From: Kofleriaceae bacterium
GTDB taxonomy: Bacteria; Myxococcota_A; Polyangia; Haliangiales; Haliangiaceae
Length of the DNA stretch: 64,000 nt
Assembly: GCA_018057825.1 (NCBI GenBank)
Contig: JAGPCY010000009.1
Span: forward strand, 172,437 to 236,436
Reading direction: 5' to 3'
Positions 56,284 through 64,000 of the stretch are shown piece after piece. How positions within the stretch are numbered: the stretch's first letter is position 1; each line of letters begins with the position of its first letter. The notes under the pieces were generated by a model, which was not told the DNA's origin, made no database searches, and was given only the letters and a program-made list of their open reading frames with translations. Made by a program: the position numbers and the translations under genes.

Positions 56284-58008
56284 CTACCGCGAGCCGGGCG
56301 GATAGATCGTGAACACCGCGCGCACGGCGGCGCCGCCGGTCGGCCGGATCGCCCAGCCGCGGGCGGTCACCTGATGGCGCGCCAGCATCGCGGACAGATC
56401 GGCGCCGAGGCGGCCGAGGTGCTCAGCCGGGCCCTCGAGGACGACGTCGACGTCGGCGCCGACGAGCTGAGGCAGCGGCAGGAGGCGCGGATCGAGGCGC
56501 ACCTCGACCAGGCCGCCGAGCGCGACGGCGCCGAGCGCGACCTCGAGGACGATCGGCGTGGGGCGCGGCACCGCGACCGCGATCGTCCCCGACCCCGTCG
56601 CGTCGAGGACCGGCGGCGCGACCGGTGGAGGTGGGCCGGGGGGCGTGGGCGCGGTCGCGATCGCCGGCGGCGGCGGCGCTGGCGGCGGCGGCGGTTCGGT
56701 CGGCATGTACACCACCGGCGGGCCCCGATCGCGCGGGCCGCAGCGCCCGTCGCCCGCGCCGCGGCCGAGGGCGAAGTTGAGGACGAGGGCGCCGGTCAGG
56801 GCGTCGACGCCGTCGGTGACGTCGGCGCGAAGGCGCACCCCGGGCGCGACCGCGCCACCGCAGCCGCCGAACGAGAAGGCCAGCTCGGCGTCGGCCAGCC
56901 AGCGCCCGGCCAGGCCAGCGTCGGTGGCGACCGCGGCGGGACCGGCCTGGAGCTGGACGAACAGCGGCGCCGGGGCGGGCCAGCCGGCGCCGAGGCGCAC
57001 GCCGGCCTGGACCGCGAGCGCGCCGTGCAGGCCCTCGAGCTCGGTCGAGTCCTCGGCGCGGCCGAAGACGTAGTTGCCGGTGGCGACCGCGTGGACCCGC
57101 GGCGACAGGCGGGCGCCCAGCGACACGCCCAGGCCGAGCATGAACGGCGAGGCGTAGACGTCGGCGCCGGTCCAGGCGCGCTCGGACCACGGCCGATCGA
57201 CCCGGTGGACGTTGCGCGGCTCGACGATGTTGAGCTCGAAGCCGAACCGCGCCGACGCGGTCACCGCCTCGACGGCGTCGGCGGTCAGGCCGCGGCTGTA
57301 GGCCAGCTCGAGGGCGGCGACGCCAGCGTTCTCGTCGTCGAGGTACAGGCCGATCTCGCGGGCCAGCCCGACGCGCGCGACCGGGCCGTCGCCGCCCAGA
57401 GCGTCGGCGGCGAGCTGATAGCCGGCGCCGGCCACCACCGCCCACGCGTCGCGATCGACCTCGTCGGTGAAGGCGCGCCAGCGGACCTGGCCGAGGAAGC
57501 GCTGGCCACGCGCGAGCTGGATCTCGTCGCCGCCGCCGCGCAGGCCGTAGCCGCCTAGCTCGTAGCGGACCCCGAGGGCGAGCGAGCGCGCCCGGGTGAC
57601 GTCGACCTCGACGCCGAGCGCGTGGCTGGCGCCGGTGGTGGTCGGTCGGCCGAACACCGCGCCGACGGTCCAGTCGAGACCCCAGCGCCACTGCACCGGC
57701 TCGGGGCGGGCCATCGGGCGACAGGGGATCGGCTCGCCGGGACCGGGCAGCCGCTCGCCGAGGTCGCACGGCCGCAGGCCGCGCAGGTCTTCGAGCGAGA
57801 CGCCCCTGGGCCAGCCCTCGTCATCGACCGGCGACCACGGTGCGGCGCCGGGGAGCGGCGTCGGCATGACCGGCGAGGTCGTGGGGGCGGGTGCGGGCGC
57901 GGCGGCGGGTGCTGGCAGCGGCTGGGCGACGGCGACGGTGGCGGCGACGATGAGGCAGCAGGCGGTGAAGGCGCGGGTGGACGACAGCGAGGCGAGGCGA
58001 GGCGACAC
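56284..58008 (-). CDS. Hypothetical outer-membrane protein, 574 aa
   Basis: I take the GTG at 58008 because it puts a signal peptide (SPRLASLSSTRAFTACCLIVAATVAVAQ) at the start; the frame is open much further upstream only as an antisense shadow of the threonine synthase. An Ala/Pro linker is followed by a barrel-like region of alternating strands (about 100-400), then a Pro-rich stretch (about 425-455) and a C-terminal beta-rich domain (about 460-570). The function is unknown. It diverges from thrC. Confidence 0.65.
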   Translation of the reverse strand: MSPRLASLSSTRAFTACCLIVAATVAVAQPLPAPAAAPAPAPTTSPVMPTPLPGAAPWSPVDDEGWPRGVSLEDLRGLRPCDLGERLPGPGEPIPCRPMARPEPVQWRWGLDWTVGAVFGRPTTTGASHALGVEVDVTRARSLALGVRYELGGYGLRGGGDEIQLARGQRFLGQVRWRAFTDEVDRDAWAVVAGAGYQLAADALGGDGPVARVGLAREIGLYLDDENAGVAALELAYSRGLTADAVEAVTASARFGFELNIVEPRNVHRVDRPWSERAWTGADVYASPFMLGLGVSLGARLSPRVHAVATGNYVFGRAEDSTELEGLHGALAVQAGVRLGAGWPAPAPLFVQLQAGPAAVATDAGLAGRWLADAELAFSFGGCGGAVAPGVRLRADVTDGVDALTGALVLNFALGRGAGDGRCGPRDRGPPVVYMPTEPPPPPAPPPPAIATAPTPPGPPPPVAPPVLDATGSGTIAVAVPRPTPIVLEVALGAVALGGLVEVRLDPRLLPLPQLVGADVDVVLEGPAEHLGRLGADLSAMLARHQVTARGWAIRPTGGAAVRAVFTIYPPGSR

Positions 58009-58155
58009 GGCGATGGCGACGGTACAGCAAGCGACGTGCCGCGCCGACGACGCGCAAGTACGCGGACCGTCGCCGCGGGTCGTCGCCGTGGCGCCACACT
58101 CGCGGTCGACCGTCAACGGCTGGTGACGCCCGGGCCGCCGTGCGATCGTGCCGCG

Positions 58156-59499
58156 GTGACGTTCTCGGCCTGGTTCCAGTGCATCGCCGGCTGCCCCGGG
58201 CGGTGGTCGCTCCTCGAGGTTCGCTACCGCTGCCCGACCTGTGGCGAGCTCCTCGAGGTCGCCCACGATCTCGACGCGCTGCGCGCCGCCCACGACGGCG
58301 CCGGCTGGCGCGCGCTGTTCGATCAGCGCTGGCGCGGGCCGGCCTGGCCCGACGCCTCGGGCGTGTGGGGCAAGCGCGAGGTGGTGGCGCCCCACGTCCG
58401 GCCCGAGCACATCGTGTCGGCGGCCGAGGGCGCATCGGCGCTCTTGCCGGTGCCGGGCTACGCGCGCACCCTCGGGCTCGGCGAGGTCTTCGTCAAGCAG
58501 TGCGGCATCTCGCACACCGGGTCGTTCAAGGACCTCGGGATGACGGTGCTGGTGTCGACGGTCAAGCAGCTCATCGCCGACGGTGGCGCGGTGCGCGCGA
58601 TCGCCTGCGCGTCGACCGGCGACACCTCGGCGGCGCTGGCGGCCTACGGCGCCGCGGCCGAGATCCCCACGGTGGTGATCCTGCCGCGCGGCAAGATCTC
58701 GACCGCGCAGCTCGTCCAGCCGCTGGCCAACGGCGCGCTCGTGCTCGCCCTCGACACCGACTTCGACGGCTGCATGGCGATCGTCGCGCGGCTGGCCGAG
58801 GACGGCGCGGTGTACCTCGCCAACTCGATGAACTCCCTCCGCCTCGAGGGCCAGAAGACCGTGGCGATGGAGCTGGTGCAGCAGCTCGGTTGGACCGTGC
58901 CCGACTGGGTGGTCATCCCGGGCGGCAACCTCGGCAACGTGTCGGCGCTGGCCGCCGGGTTCCGGTTGATGATCGCGCTCGGCATGATCGACCGCGCGCC
59001 GCGGATCTGCGTCGCCCAGGCCGCCAACGCCAGCCCGCTGTACCAGGCCTACCTGCGCGGGTTCGCCGACTTCGCGCCGGTCGTGGCCCAGCCGACGCTG
59101 GCCTCGGCGATCCAGATCGGCAACCCGGTGAGCTGGAAGAAGGCGGTGCGCGCGCTCGAAGACACCGACGGCATCGTCGCCGCCGCCACCGAGGCCGAGC
59201 TGGCCGACGCCGCCGCGGCCGCGGATCGCCACGGCCTGTTCACCTGCCCGCACACCGGGGTCGCGCTGGCGGCCCTCGAGCAGTCGGCGGCGCGCGGCGC
59301 GATCGCGCGCGGCAGTCGGGTGGTCGTGGTGTCGACCGCCAGCGGCCTCAAGTTCGCCGACTTCAAGATCGGCTACCACGAGGGTCGGCTGGCCGCGGTC
59401 GACGCTCCGCGCTGGAGGAATCAGCCGGTCGAGGTGCCGGCGAGCTTCGAGGACGTGCGCGGGGCGATCGAGCGAGGGCTCGAGGTGCGCGTGGGGTAG
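58156..59499 (+). CDS. thrC: Threonine synthase
   Basis: The GTG at 58156 gives 447 residues. The N-terminal zinc-ribbon-like segment (FQCIAGC, RCPTCG at about residues 8-30) is typical of the archaeal/plant-type threonine synthases. The pyridoxal phosphate Lys lies in HTGSFKDLGM (K125), and CASTGDTSAALAAYGAAA and PGGNLGNVSALAAG are the phosphate-binding loops. It converts O-phosphohomoserine to threonine. The gene stands alone, divergent from the outer-membrane protein. Confidence 0.95.
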   Translation: MTFSAWFQCIAGCPGRWSLLEVRYRCPTCGELLEVAHDLDALRAAHDGAGWRALFDQRWRGPAWPDASGVWGKREVVAPHVRPEHIVSAAEGASALLPVPGYARTLGLGEVFVKQCGISHTGSFKDLGMTVLVSTVKQLIADGGAVRAIACASTGDTSAALAAYGAAAEIPTVVILPRGKISTAQLVQPLANGALVLALDTDFDGCMAIVARLAEDGAVYLANSMNSLRLEGQKTVAMELVQQLGWTVPDWVVIPGGNLGNVSALAAGFRLMIALGMIDRAPRICVAQAANASPLYQAYLRGFADFAPVVAQPTLASAIQIGNPVSWKKAVRALEDTDGIVAAATEAELADAAAAADRHGLFTCPHTGVALAALEQSAARGAIARGSRVVVVSTASGLKFADFKIGYHEGRLAAVDAPRWRNQPVEVPASFEDVRGAIERGLEVRVG

Positions 59500-59757
59500 A
59501 GGAGGAGGAGGAGGCCGAGACCGAGGCGGAGGCGGAGACCGAGGCGGAGACGGAGACCGAGACCGAGACCGAGACCGAGGCCGAGACGGAGACCGAGACC
59601 GAGACCGAGGCGGAGACCGAGACCGAGACCGAGGCGGAGACCGAGACCGAACCCGAACCGAACCCGAACCCGAACCCGAACCCGAACCCGAGACCGAGGC
59701 GGAGACCGAGACCGAGGCCGAGACCGAGGCCGAGACCGAGGCCGAACCCGATCGGGG
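59500..59757. repeat. Hexanucleotide array (GAGACC/GAGGCC/GAGGCG), about 40 units with a GAACCC section
   Basis: The same repeat family as at 12.5-13.1 kb but in the opposite orientation on the plus strand, located between the convergent thrC and AlkD-like genes. It starts immediately after the thrC stop and includes a run of GAACCC variants around 59647-59690. It ends 5 bp before the AlkD gene's stop. Confidence 0.92.
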
Positions 59758-59762
59758 AGGCG

Positions 59763-60578
59763 CTAGCGGGCGGCGGGCTTCTTGGCCGTGGGCTTCTTGG
59801 CCCTGGGCTTCTTGGCCGCGGGCTTCTTGGCGGTGGGCTTCTTGGCGGTGGGCTTCTTGGCGGTGGGCTCTTGGGCCGCGGGCTTCTTCGCCGCGCCCGT
59901 CGGCTTCGTGCTCGCGGCCCGGGCCCGGACCTTCGCGATGTACGCGGCGGCGTCGGGCGTCTCGCACGCGGTGTCGCCGTGATCGATCACCACCGGCCCG
60001 AGGCGGGCCGCGACCGCCTTCGCCGGCTCGGCCAGCTCGTCGGAGCGGCCGCCGATCGCGATCAGCGCGCCGTGCATGCCCTCGCGCGCGCGGTTGGGGG
60101 CGGTCGGCAGCCGCCGCTCGATCACCGCCAGGTACGGCGTGAACGCGGCGTCGGCGATCGCGCGATCGTGCGATGCGAGGTGGGCCATCACCGACCAGCC
60201 GCAGCGCGCGACGAACTCGTCGTCGCTGCCGATCCACTGCGCCATGCGCTCGAGGGCCAGCGGCGAGCGCGCGACCACGGCCGCCACCAGATCGACGACC
60301 ACGTGATAGCGCAGCCCGCCGGCCCAGCGATCGGCGAGGTCGGCGTCGAGGGCGCGCGGGTCGGCGATCAAGGCGGCCAGGGCGCGGGCGTCGGTGTTGC
60401 CGCTGTCCCACAGCGCCTGGGCCAGCGCGTGATCGGTGCCGAGTCGCTTGGCCAGGTCGCGCAGCGCGCCGAAGGGCACGCCGAACAGCGGCTCGGGGGC
60501 GCCGTGGCGGCGGTAGGTCTTGCGAGTCGCCTCGGCGCCGGCGGCGGCGAGAGCGGCGAGCACAGCGGCCACGTCCAT
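59763..60578 (-). CDS. AlkD-like DNA-alkylation-repeat protein with Lys/Pro-rich C-terminal tail
   Basis: The ATG at 60578 gives 271 residues. The HEAT-like helical repeats of the DNA alkylation repair family are visible (FGVPFGALRDLAKRLGTDHALAQALWDSG, then ADRWAGGLRYHVVVDLVAAVV and FVARCGWSVMAHLASHD). AlkD excises alkylated bases without base flipping. Residues about 224-271 are tandem KKP(T/A)A pentapeptides, encoded by a 15-bp DNA repeat, resembling histone H1-type tails of other high-GC bacteria; the tail probably binds DNA non-specifically. It diverges from the ceramidase gene. Confidence 0.82.
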   Translation of the reverse strand: MDVAAVLAALAAAGAEATRKTYRRHGAPEPLFGVPFGALRDLAKRLGTDHALAQALWDSGNTDARALAALIADPRALDADLADRWAGGLRYHVVVDLVAAVVARSPLALERMAQWIGSDDEFVARCGWSVMAHLASHDRAIADAAFTPYLAVIERRLPTAPNRAREGMHGALIAIGGRSDELAEPAKAVAARLGPVVIDHGDTACETPDAAAYIAKVRARAASTKPTGAAKKPAAQEPTAKKPTAKKPTAKKPAAKKPRAKKPTAKKPAAR

Positions 60579-60687
60579 GGTCCGACGGTGCCACGGTCGC
60601 CGGGCGGCTGTCACGTCGACCGACCGGTCAGGTCGAGCGGGAGGGCTTTCCCGCCCGACGGTCCGCGGCCTGCGGTAACGTCCCCGT

Positions 60688-63249
60688 ATGATCCGATCCT
60701 GGGGATGCGGCGCGCTCGCCGTCGCCGCGCTCGTCGCCTGCGGCGGCGACGATCAGCCTTCGCCGGACGCCGGTCCTGGCGTCACCACCGCGCACTGCAG
60801 CTTCGCGCCGGTCGCCACCAACGCCGGCACCGGGACCAGCGCCGCCGCCGCCGCGCTGCAGGCGGGCGCCGCCGAGGTCGCGCTCGACATCCCGGTCGGC
60901 ACCGCGCTCGGTGGTTACACCGGGCGGGCCCGGGCCCTGGCCGACGCCACGCCGGTCGACAACCGCGACATCCCGCTGGCCGGCGCGTTCCTGCCGTCGG
61001 TCGGCGTCGAGACCCGGCCGATGGTCAAGGCGGTGGCGCTGCGAGCCGGCGGGACCACCGTGGTCTGGCTCAAGGTCGACGCGATCTTCGCCTACGAGGG
61101 CTTCGTCTTCGACCTCGAGGACCGGCTGGGCGAGAGCTACCGCGGCAAGATCTTGTGGTCGACCTCGCACAGCCACGCCGCCTGGGCGCAGTACACCGCG
61201 CACACCCCGCTCAAGGTCGGGGCCAGCGAGCGGCGCAAGCTGGTCGGCGATCGCACCTTGGCGGCCGCCGAGGCCGCGGCCCGGGCGGCGATCGCTGCCT
61301 TGCGCCCGGCCCGCATCGGCTTCGCCACCGACGTCGACTTCGACGTCGGCGATGTGCTCACCCGCGATCGCCGGGGCGACAACGACAGCCTGCCCGGCGG
61401 CAACCGCAAAGACGATCGCCTGCACCTGATCCGGATCGACGAGACCGGCGGCGCGCCGATCGCGATCATCCCGGTGTTCGGGATCCACGGCACGCTGGGC
61501 GACTCCGACAACCCCTACGCCTCGACCGACGCCACCGGCGGGATCGAGCGCGCCCTCGGCGAGCAGTTCGATCGCCCGGTGGTGGTCATGCACGTGCAGA
61601 GCGCTGGCGCCGACACCTCTCCGGTCGGCCACGGCGCGATCGACTGCACGCTGTCGCCCGGCGAGGCCGACGATCCGTGCTTCAACTTCGCGGCCGCCGA
61701 GGGGCTGGGCCGGACCGCGGTCGATCCGCTCATGGCGGCGTGGACCTCGGCCGGTGCGGCCATGACCGGCGACCTGGCGCTGTCGATGGTCACTCGCTCG
61801 ATCGAGCTCGGGCCGAACCCGGCGCGGTTCACGATCCGCGATGGCGCCCTGGCCTACGCGCCCTTCGACGTCGCGCGCAACGCCGACCGCACGATCTACG
61901 ACGGCGCCGGCGCGGTGGCGTCGCCGATCGACGAGTGGAATGCCCCGGTCGGCGCCGCGCTGTGCGAGAGCGCCACCGCGCAGTTCCCGGCCGCTGCGAT
62001 GCCGAACACCGAGGACCTCGTGCCCTACGGCTCGTGTCTGCGCCTCGACGTCGCCGGCCAGGTGCTGGGCGCGATCTTGCGCCTCGACTTCTCCGACATC
62101 GCCGAGGACCGCCCGCCGTGCCAGACCACGCGCACCAGCATCGCCGCGCTGCGGCTGGGCGACTACCTGGTCGCGACCACGCCCGGCGAGCTGTCGGTGC
62201 TCTTGTCCGACAAGCTGCGCGCGGTGTCGCCGGTCGACAGCGCCCACACGATCACCGTCGGCTACAGCCAGGGCCACGTCGGCTACATGCTGACGCCGGA
62301 GGACTGGCTCCTCGGCGGCTACGAGCCGAGCATCACGTTCTGGGGGCCCCTCGAGGCCGAGTACGTGGTCGAGCGGCTCGCCGAGCTCCTGCCGCTGGCG
62401 ATGATGCCGACGCGGCAGGACGGCGCCGCGGGTGGCACCGATCGCGTCGTGCCGCCGGCGGTCACCGACAGCTATCCGATCGACGCGGTCGCGACCCGAC
62501 GCGGCACGGTGCCGGCGGCGATCCCGGTCGACCTGTGGATGCGCGCGGGACCGCCGACCCAGGCCCAGCCGGCGGCGCAGGTGCCGCGGGTCACCGGGCT
62601 GGCGACCTTCGTCTGGTACGGCGACGACTCGTCGGTCAAGACCCCGGTCGTCACCCTCGAGCGCAACCTCGGCACGCCGGCGACGCCGAACTGGCAGCCG
62701 GTGACCCGGCGCAGTGGGCGGCCGGTCACCGACGGCGAGCTCTTGCTCACCTACGCGCCGTCGCCCCTCATCCGCGCCAGCGCGCCGCAAGATCACCTGT
62801 GGGCGGTCGAGTGGCAGGTGGTGCCGTGGCTGGGCGCGCCCGGCGACGACCTCGGCCGGCGCGGCGCGGTGCCGCTCGGGCACTATCGCTTCCACGTCGC
62901 CGGCGACGGCTGGACCTTGGCCAGCGACGGGTTCGAGGTGGTCGCGGGCCCGCTGGCGGTGGCGGCGAGTCGGACGGGGGCGTCGATCACCGTGACCGCG
63001 GCGTGGGACGCGCCCAAGGGCTTTCGCTTGCTCGACCTGACCCGGGCCTCGAACCGTCCCACCGGGCTGCGCGGCCAGGCGATCACGGTGGTCGGCCTCG
63101 ACGGCGGCGGCGCGCAGGTCGGCGCGCCGCGGGCCGCGACCACCGACGGCGACGGGCGCGCGACGATCGACTTCGGCGGCAGCGCGGGCCAGGTGGTGAC
63201 GGTCCGGGTGACGGACGCCGACGGCAACGTCGGTGTCGACGCGCTGTAG
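60688..63249 (+). CDS. Neutral/alkaline ceramidase-like lipoprotein, 853 aa
   Basis: A lipoprotein signal ends in ALVACGG (Cys at about 18). The ceramidase core has DIPVGTALGGYTG, the zinc-binding STSHSHAAWAQY, PVFGIHGTLGD, and the nucleophile segment HVQSAGADTSPVG, which matches the G-D-x-S-P pattern of neutral ceramidases. The C-terminal 200 residues are a beta-sandwich-like region. It would hydrolyse the amide bond of ceramide or related N-acyl lipids outside the cell membrane. Bacterial ceramidases often serve sphingolipid turnover; some myxobacteria make sphingolipids, which fits. Confidence 0.85.
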   Translation: MIRSWGCGALAVAALVACGGDDQPSPDAGPGVTTAHCSFAPVATNAGTGTSAAAAALQAGAAEVALDIPVGTALGGYTGRARALADATPVDNRDIPLAGAFLPSVGVETRPMVKAVALRAGGTTVVWLKVDAIFAYEGFVFDLEDRLGESYRGKILWSTSHSHAAWAQYTAHTPLKVGASERRKLVGDRTLAAAEAAARAAIAALRPARIGFATDVDFDVGDVLTRDRRGDNDSLPGGNRKDDRLHLIRIDETGGAPIAIIPVFGIHGTLGDSDNPYASTDATGGIERALGEQFDRPVVVMHVQSAGADTSPVGHGAIDCTLSPGEADDPCFNFAAAEGLGRTAVDPLMAAWTSAGAAMTGDLALSMVTRSIELGPNPARFTIRDGALAYAPFDVARNADRTIYDGAGAVASPIDEWNAPVGAALCESATAQFPAAAMPNTEDLVPYGSCLRLDVAGQVLGAILRLDFSDIAEDRPPCQTTRTSIAALRLGDYLVATTPGELSVLLSDKLRAVSPVDSAHTITVGYSQGHVGYMLTPEDWLLGGYEPSITFWGPLEAEYVVERLAELLPLAMMPTRQDGAAGGTDRVVPPAVTDSYPIDAVATRRGTVPAAIPVDLWMRAGPPTQAQPAAQVPRVTGLATFVWYGDDSSVKTPVVTLERNLGTPATPNWQPVTRRSGRPVTDGELLLTYAPSPLIRASAPQDHLWAVEWQVVPWLGAPGDDLGRRGAVPLGHYRFHVAGDGWTLASDGFEVVAGPLAVAASRTGASITVTAAWDAPKGFRLLDLTRASNRPTGLRGQAITVVGLDGGGAQVGAPRAATTDGDGRATIDFGGSAGQVVTVRVTDADGNVGVDAL

Positions 63250-63261
63250 AGCAGGACCCGA

Positions 63262-63810
63262 TCAGAACGCGCCGGCGACGCCGACCGTGGCCCCGGCGGC
63301 GCTGGCGGTGAAGCGCGGCACGTAGCGCGGCCGGCGCTCGGTGCGGGTGGCGCGCGACAGGAACAGGGCGTCGACCAGCGCCGCGGCGCCGTAGCCCGCC
63401 ATCGCGCCGAGCGCGGCGTTGCCGAGGGAGCAGAAATCGCCTTCGCAGTCCGCGCTCGCGCCGAGGTTGGCGAGGATCACCGTCGCTCCGAGGCGCAGCG
63501 CGAGGGAGCCGACCGCCGCGCCGGTGTGGCCCTTGCTCGCGTGCAGGAGCGGCGCGCCGAGGCCGGCGGTGAGGAGGCCGGCGCCGACCAGCTCCTCGGA
63601 GTCGAGCGAGGCGCCCGCCGCCACCAGGGCCACGGCCGCGGCGTCGACCGCGAAGGTCTCGAGCCCGTACCAGTCGACGATCTGCTCGTCGGCGTAGTAG
63701 ACGGCCTCGGGTTCGACGGCGCCGGGCGCGGCGGCGACGGAGGTCGCCGGCAGCTCGGTCGCGCTACCCAGGAGGAACAGGAGCGAGGTGACGGCCAGCA
63801 TGACCGCCAT
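63262..63810 (-). CDS. Hypothetical membrane or exported protein, 182 aa
   Basis: The N-terminal MAVMLAVTSLLFLLGSATELPA is a signal or anchor. Three further hydrophobic Ala/Gly/Leu-rich segments follow (about 52-70, 76-93, 98-118, 130-148), the last with GNAALGAMAGYGAAALVDALF. A pair of Cys (DCEGDFC) lies between them. This looks like a small multi-helix membrane protein of the type common in myxobacteria. The function is unknown. It converges with the ceramidase gene. Confidence 0.6.
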   Translation of the reverse strand: MAVMLAVTSLLFLLGSATELPATSVAAAPGAVEPEAVYYADEQIVDWYGLETFAVDAAAVALVAAGASLDSEELVGAGLLTAGLGAPLLHASKGHTGAAVGSLALRLGATVILANLGASADCEGDFCSLGNAALGAMAGYGAAALVDALFLSRATRTERRPRYVPRFTASAAGATVGVAGAF

Positions 63811-63929
63811 AGGAGCAATGGCTATACCAGTCGACCGACGATGGGGATTGACGGGCTTGCGTCGCCGCGGGTGGTGGAGGTCTGTCGATCACCGGTGGCC
63901 CTTGGTCGGCGGAGTGGACAGCGAGACGG

Positions 63930-64000
63930 GAGGCGGAGGCGGAGACCGAGGCCGAGACCGAGGCGGAGACCGAGGCCGACACCGATCCCGACCCCGACCC
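63930..64000. repeat. Hexanucleotide array (GAGACC/GAGGCG), continues beyond the window
   Basis: The window ends inside a further copy of the 6-mer family seen at 59500-59757, in the same orientation. It turns into GATCCCGACCCC-type units at the edge. Its full length is unknown. Confidence 0.85.

Noticed and set aside
56284..60594. 1436-residue minus-strand frame covering thrC
   Set aside because: Only the part to 58008 has a signal peptide and protein-like composition; the rest is the antisense of thrC and of the hexamer array, which keep all frames open.
58140..63311. 1723-residue plus-strand frame through thrC, the repeat array and the ceramidase
   Set aside because: It is Arg/Pro/Gly low-complexity and out of frame with thrC and the ceramidase, both of which have clear catalytic motifs.

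Overview
The window is very GC-rich (about 70-75% G+C by eye), dense in Ala/Arg/Pro/Gly codons and full of long spurious antisense frames. It carries many short lipoproteins whose mature N-termini are Gly/Asp-rich, GTG starts with 4-bp ATGA/GTGA overlaps, and dispersed CTCGGT-type hexanucleotide arrays. Together with the gene content (Oar/TonB-like fusions, TonB-like protein, neutral ceramidase, WGR/DUF4132 operon, Sel1 and immunity-like genes) this suggests a myxobacterium-like member of Myxococcota, possibly of the Haliangium/Kofleriaceae type. That placement is inference; no rRNA or tRNA was seen.

Layout. 1-7299: right end of an integrated mobile element. It has small hypothetical genes, a membrane-anchored M23 endopeptidase/lytic transglycosylase, a large unknown gene, an excisionase-like HTH protein, a GIY-YIG-like protein and a terminal tyrosine recombinase. 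7378-7689: three perfectly phased 99-bp hairpin repeats plus a truncated fourth. 7708-11781 (minus): outer-membrane barrel, miniature PstS-like binding protein and Hpt-containing sensor kinase in one operon. 12471-13164: two hexamer arrays bracketing a 176-bp imperfect palindrome. 13211-15574: a lipoprotein and a TonB-like protein. 15542-22641: a lower-GC island of ten minus-strand genes that look like immunity or accessory proteins (DUF7668-, DUF4265-, DUF6188-, Sel1- and DUF416-like). Its left part is bracketed by a duplicated 3' end of the TonB-like gene.

22719-35220 is ordinary chromosome: VWA lipoprotein, agmatine deiminase and N-carbamoylputrescine amidase (agmatine to putrescine), two YceI proteins, AlgH, MAPEG, PhoD-like phosphatase, ArsB-like permease, fatty-acid desaturase. 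35289-36122 is an MtfA-like peptidase. 36199-45719 is the most system-like part: a five-gene, tightly overlapping operon encoding WGR-DUF4132, MoxR-type AAA+ ATPase, DUF5682, VWA and double-SWIM proteins. It matches the layout of the uncharacterised E. coli yehI/yehL/yehM/yehP/yehQ cluster.

45765-63810: two alpha/beta-hydrolase lipoproteins, katG with an upstream inverted repeat, a VWA protein with a TonB-receptor-like N-terminus, an Hsp70-like ATPase, an Lgt-like/SDR pair, an outer-membrane protein, threonine synthase, an AlkD-like protein with a Lys-rich tail, a neutral-ceramidase-like lipoprotein and a small membrane protein. Further hexamer arrays lie at 59500-59757 and at the right edge.
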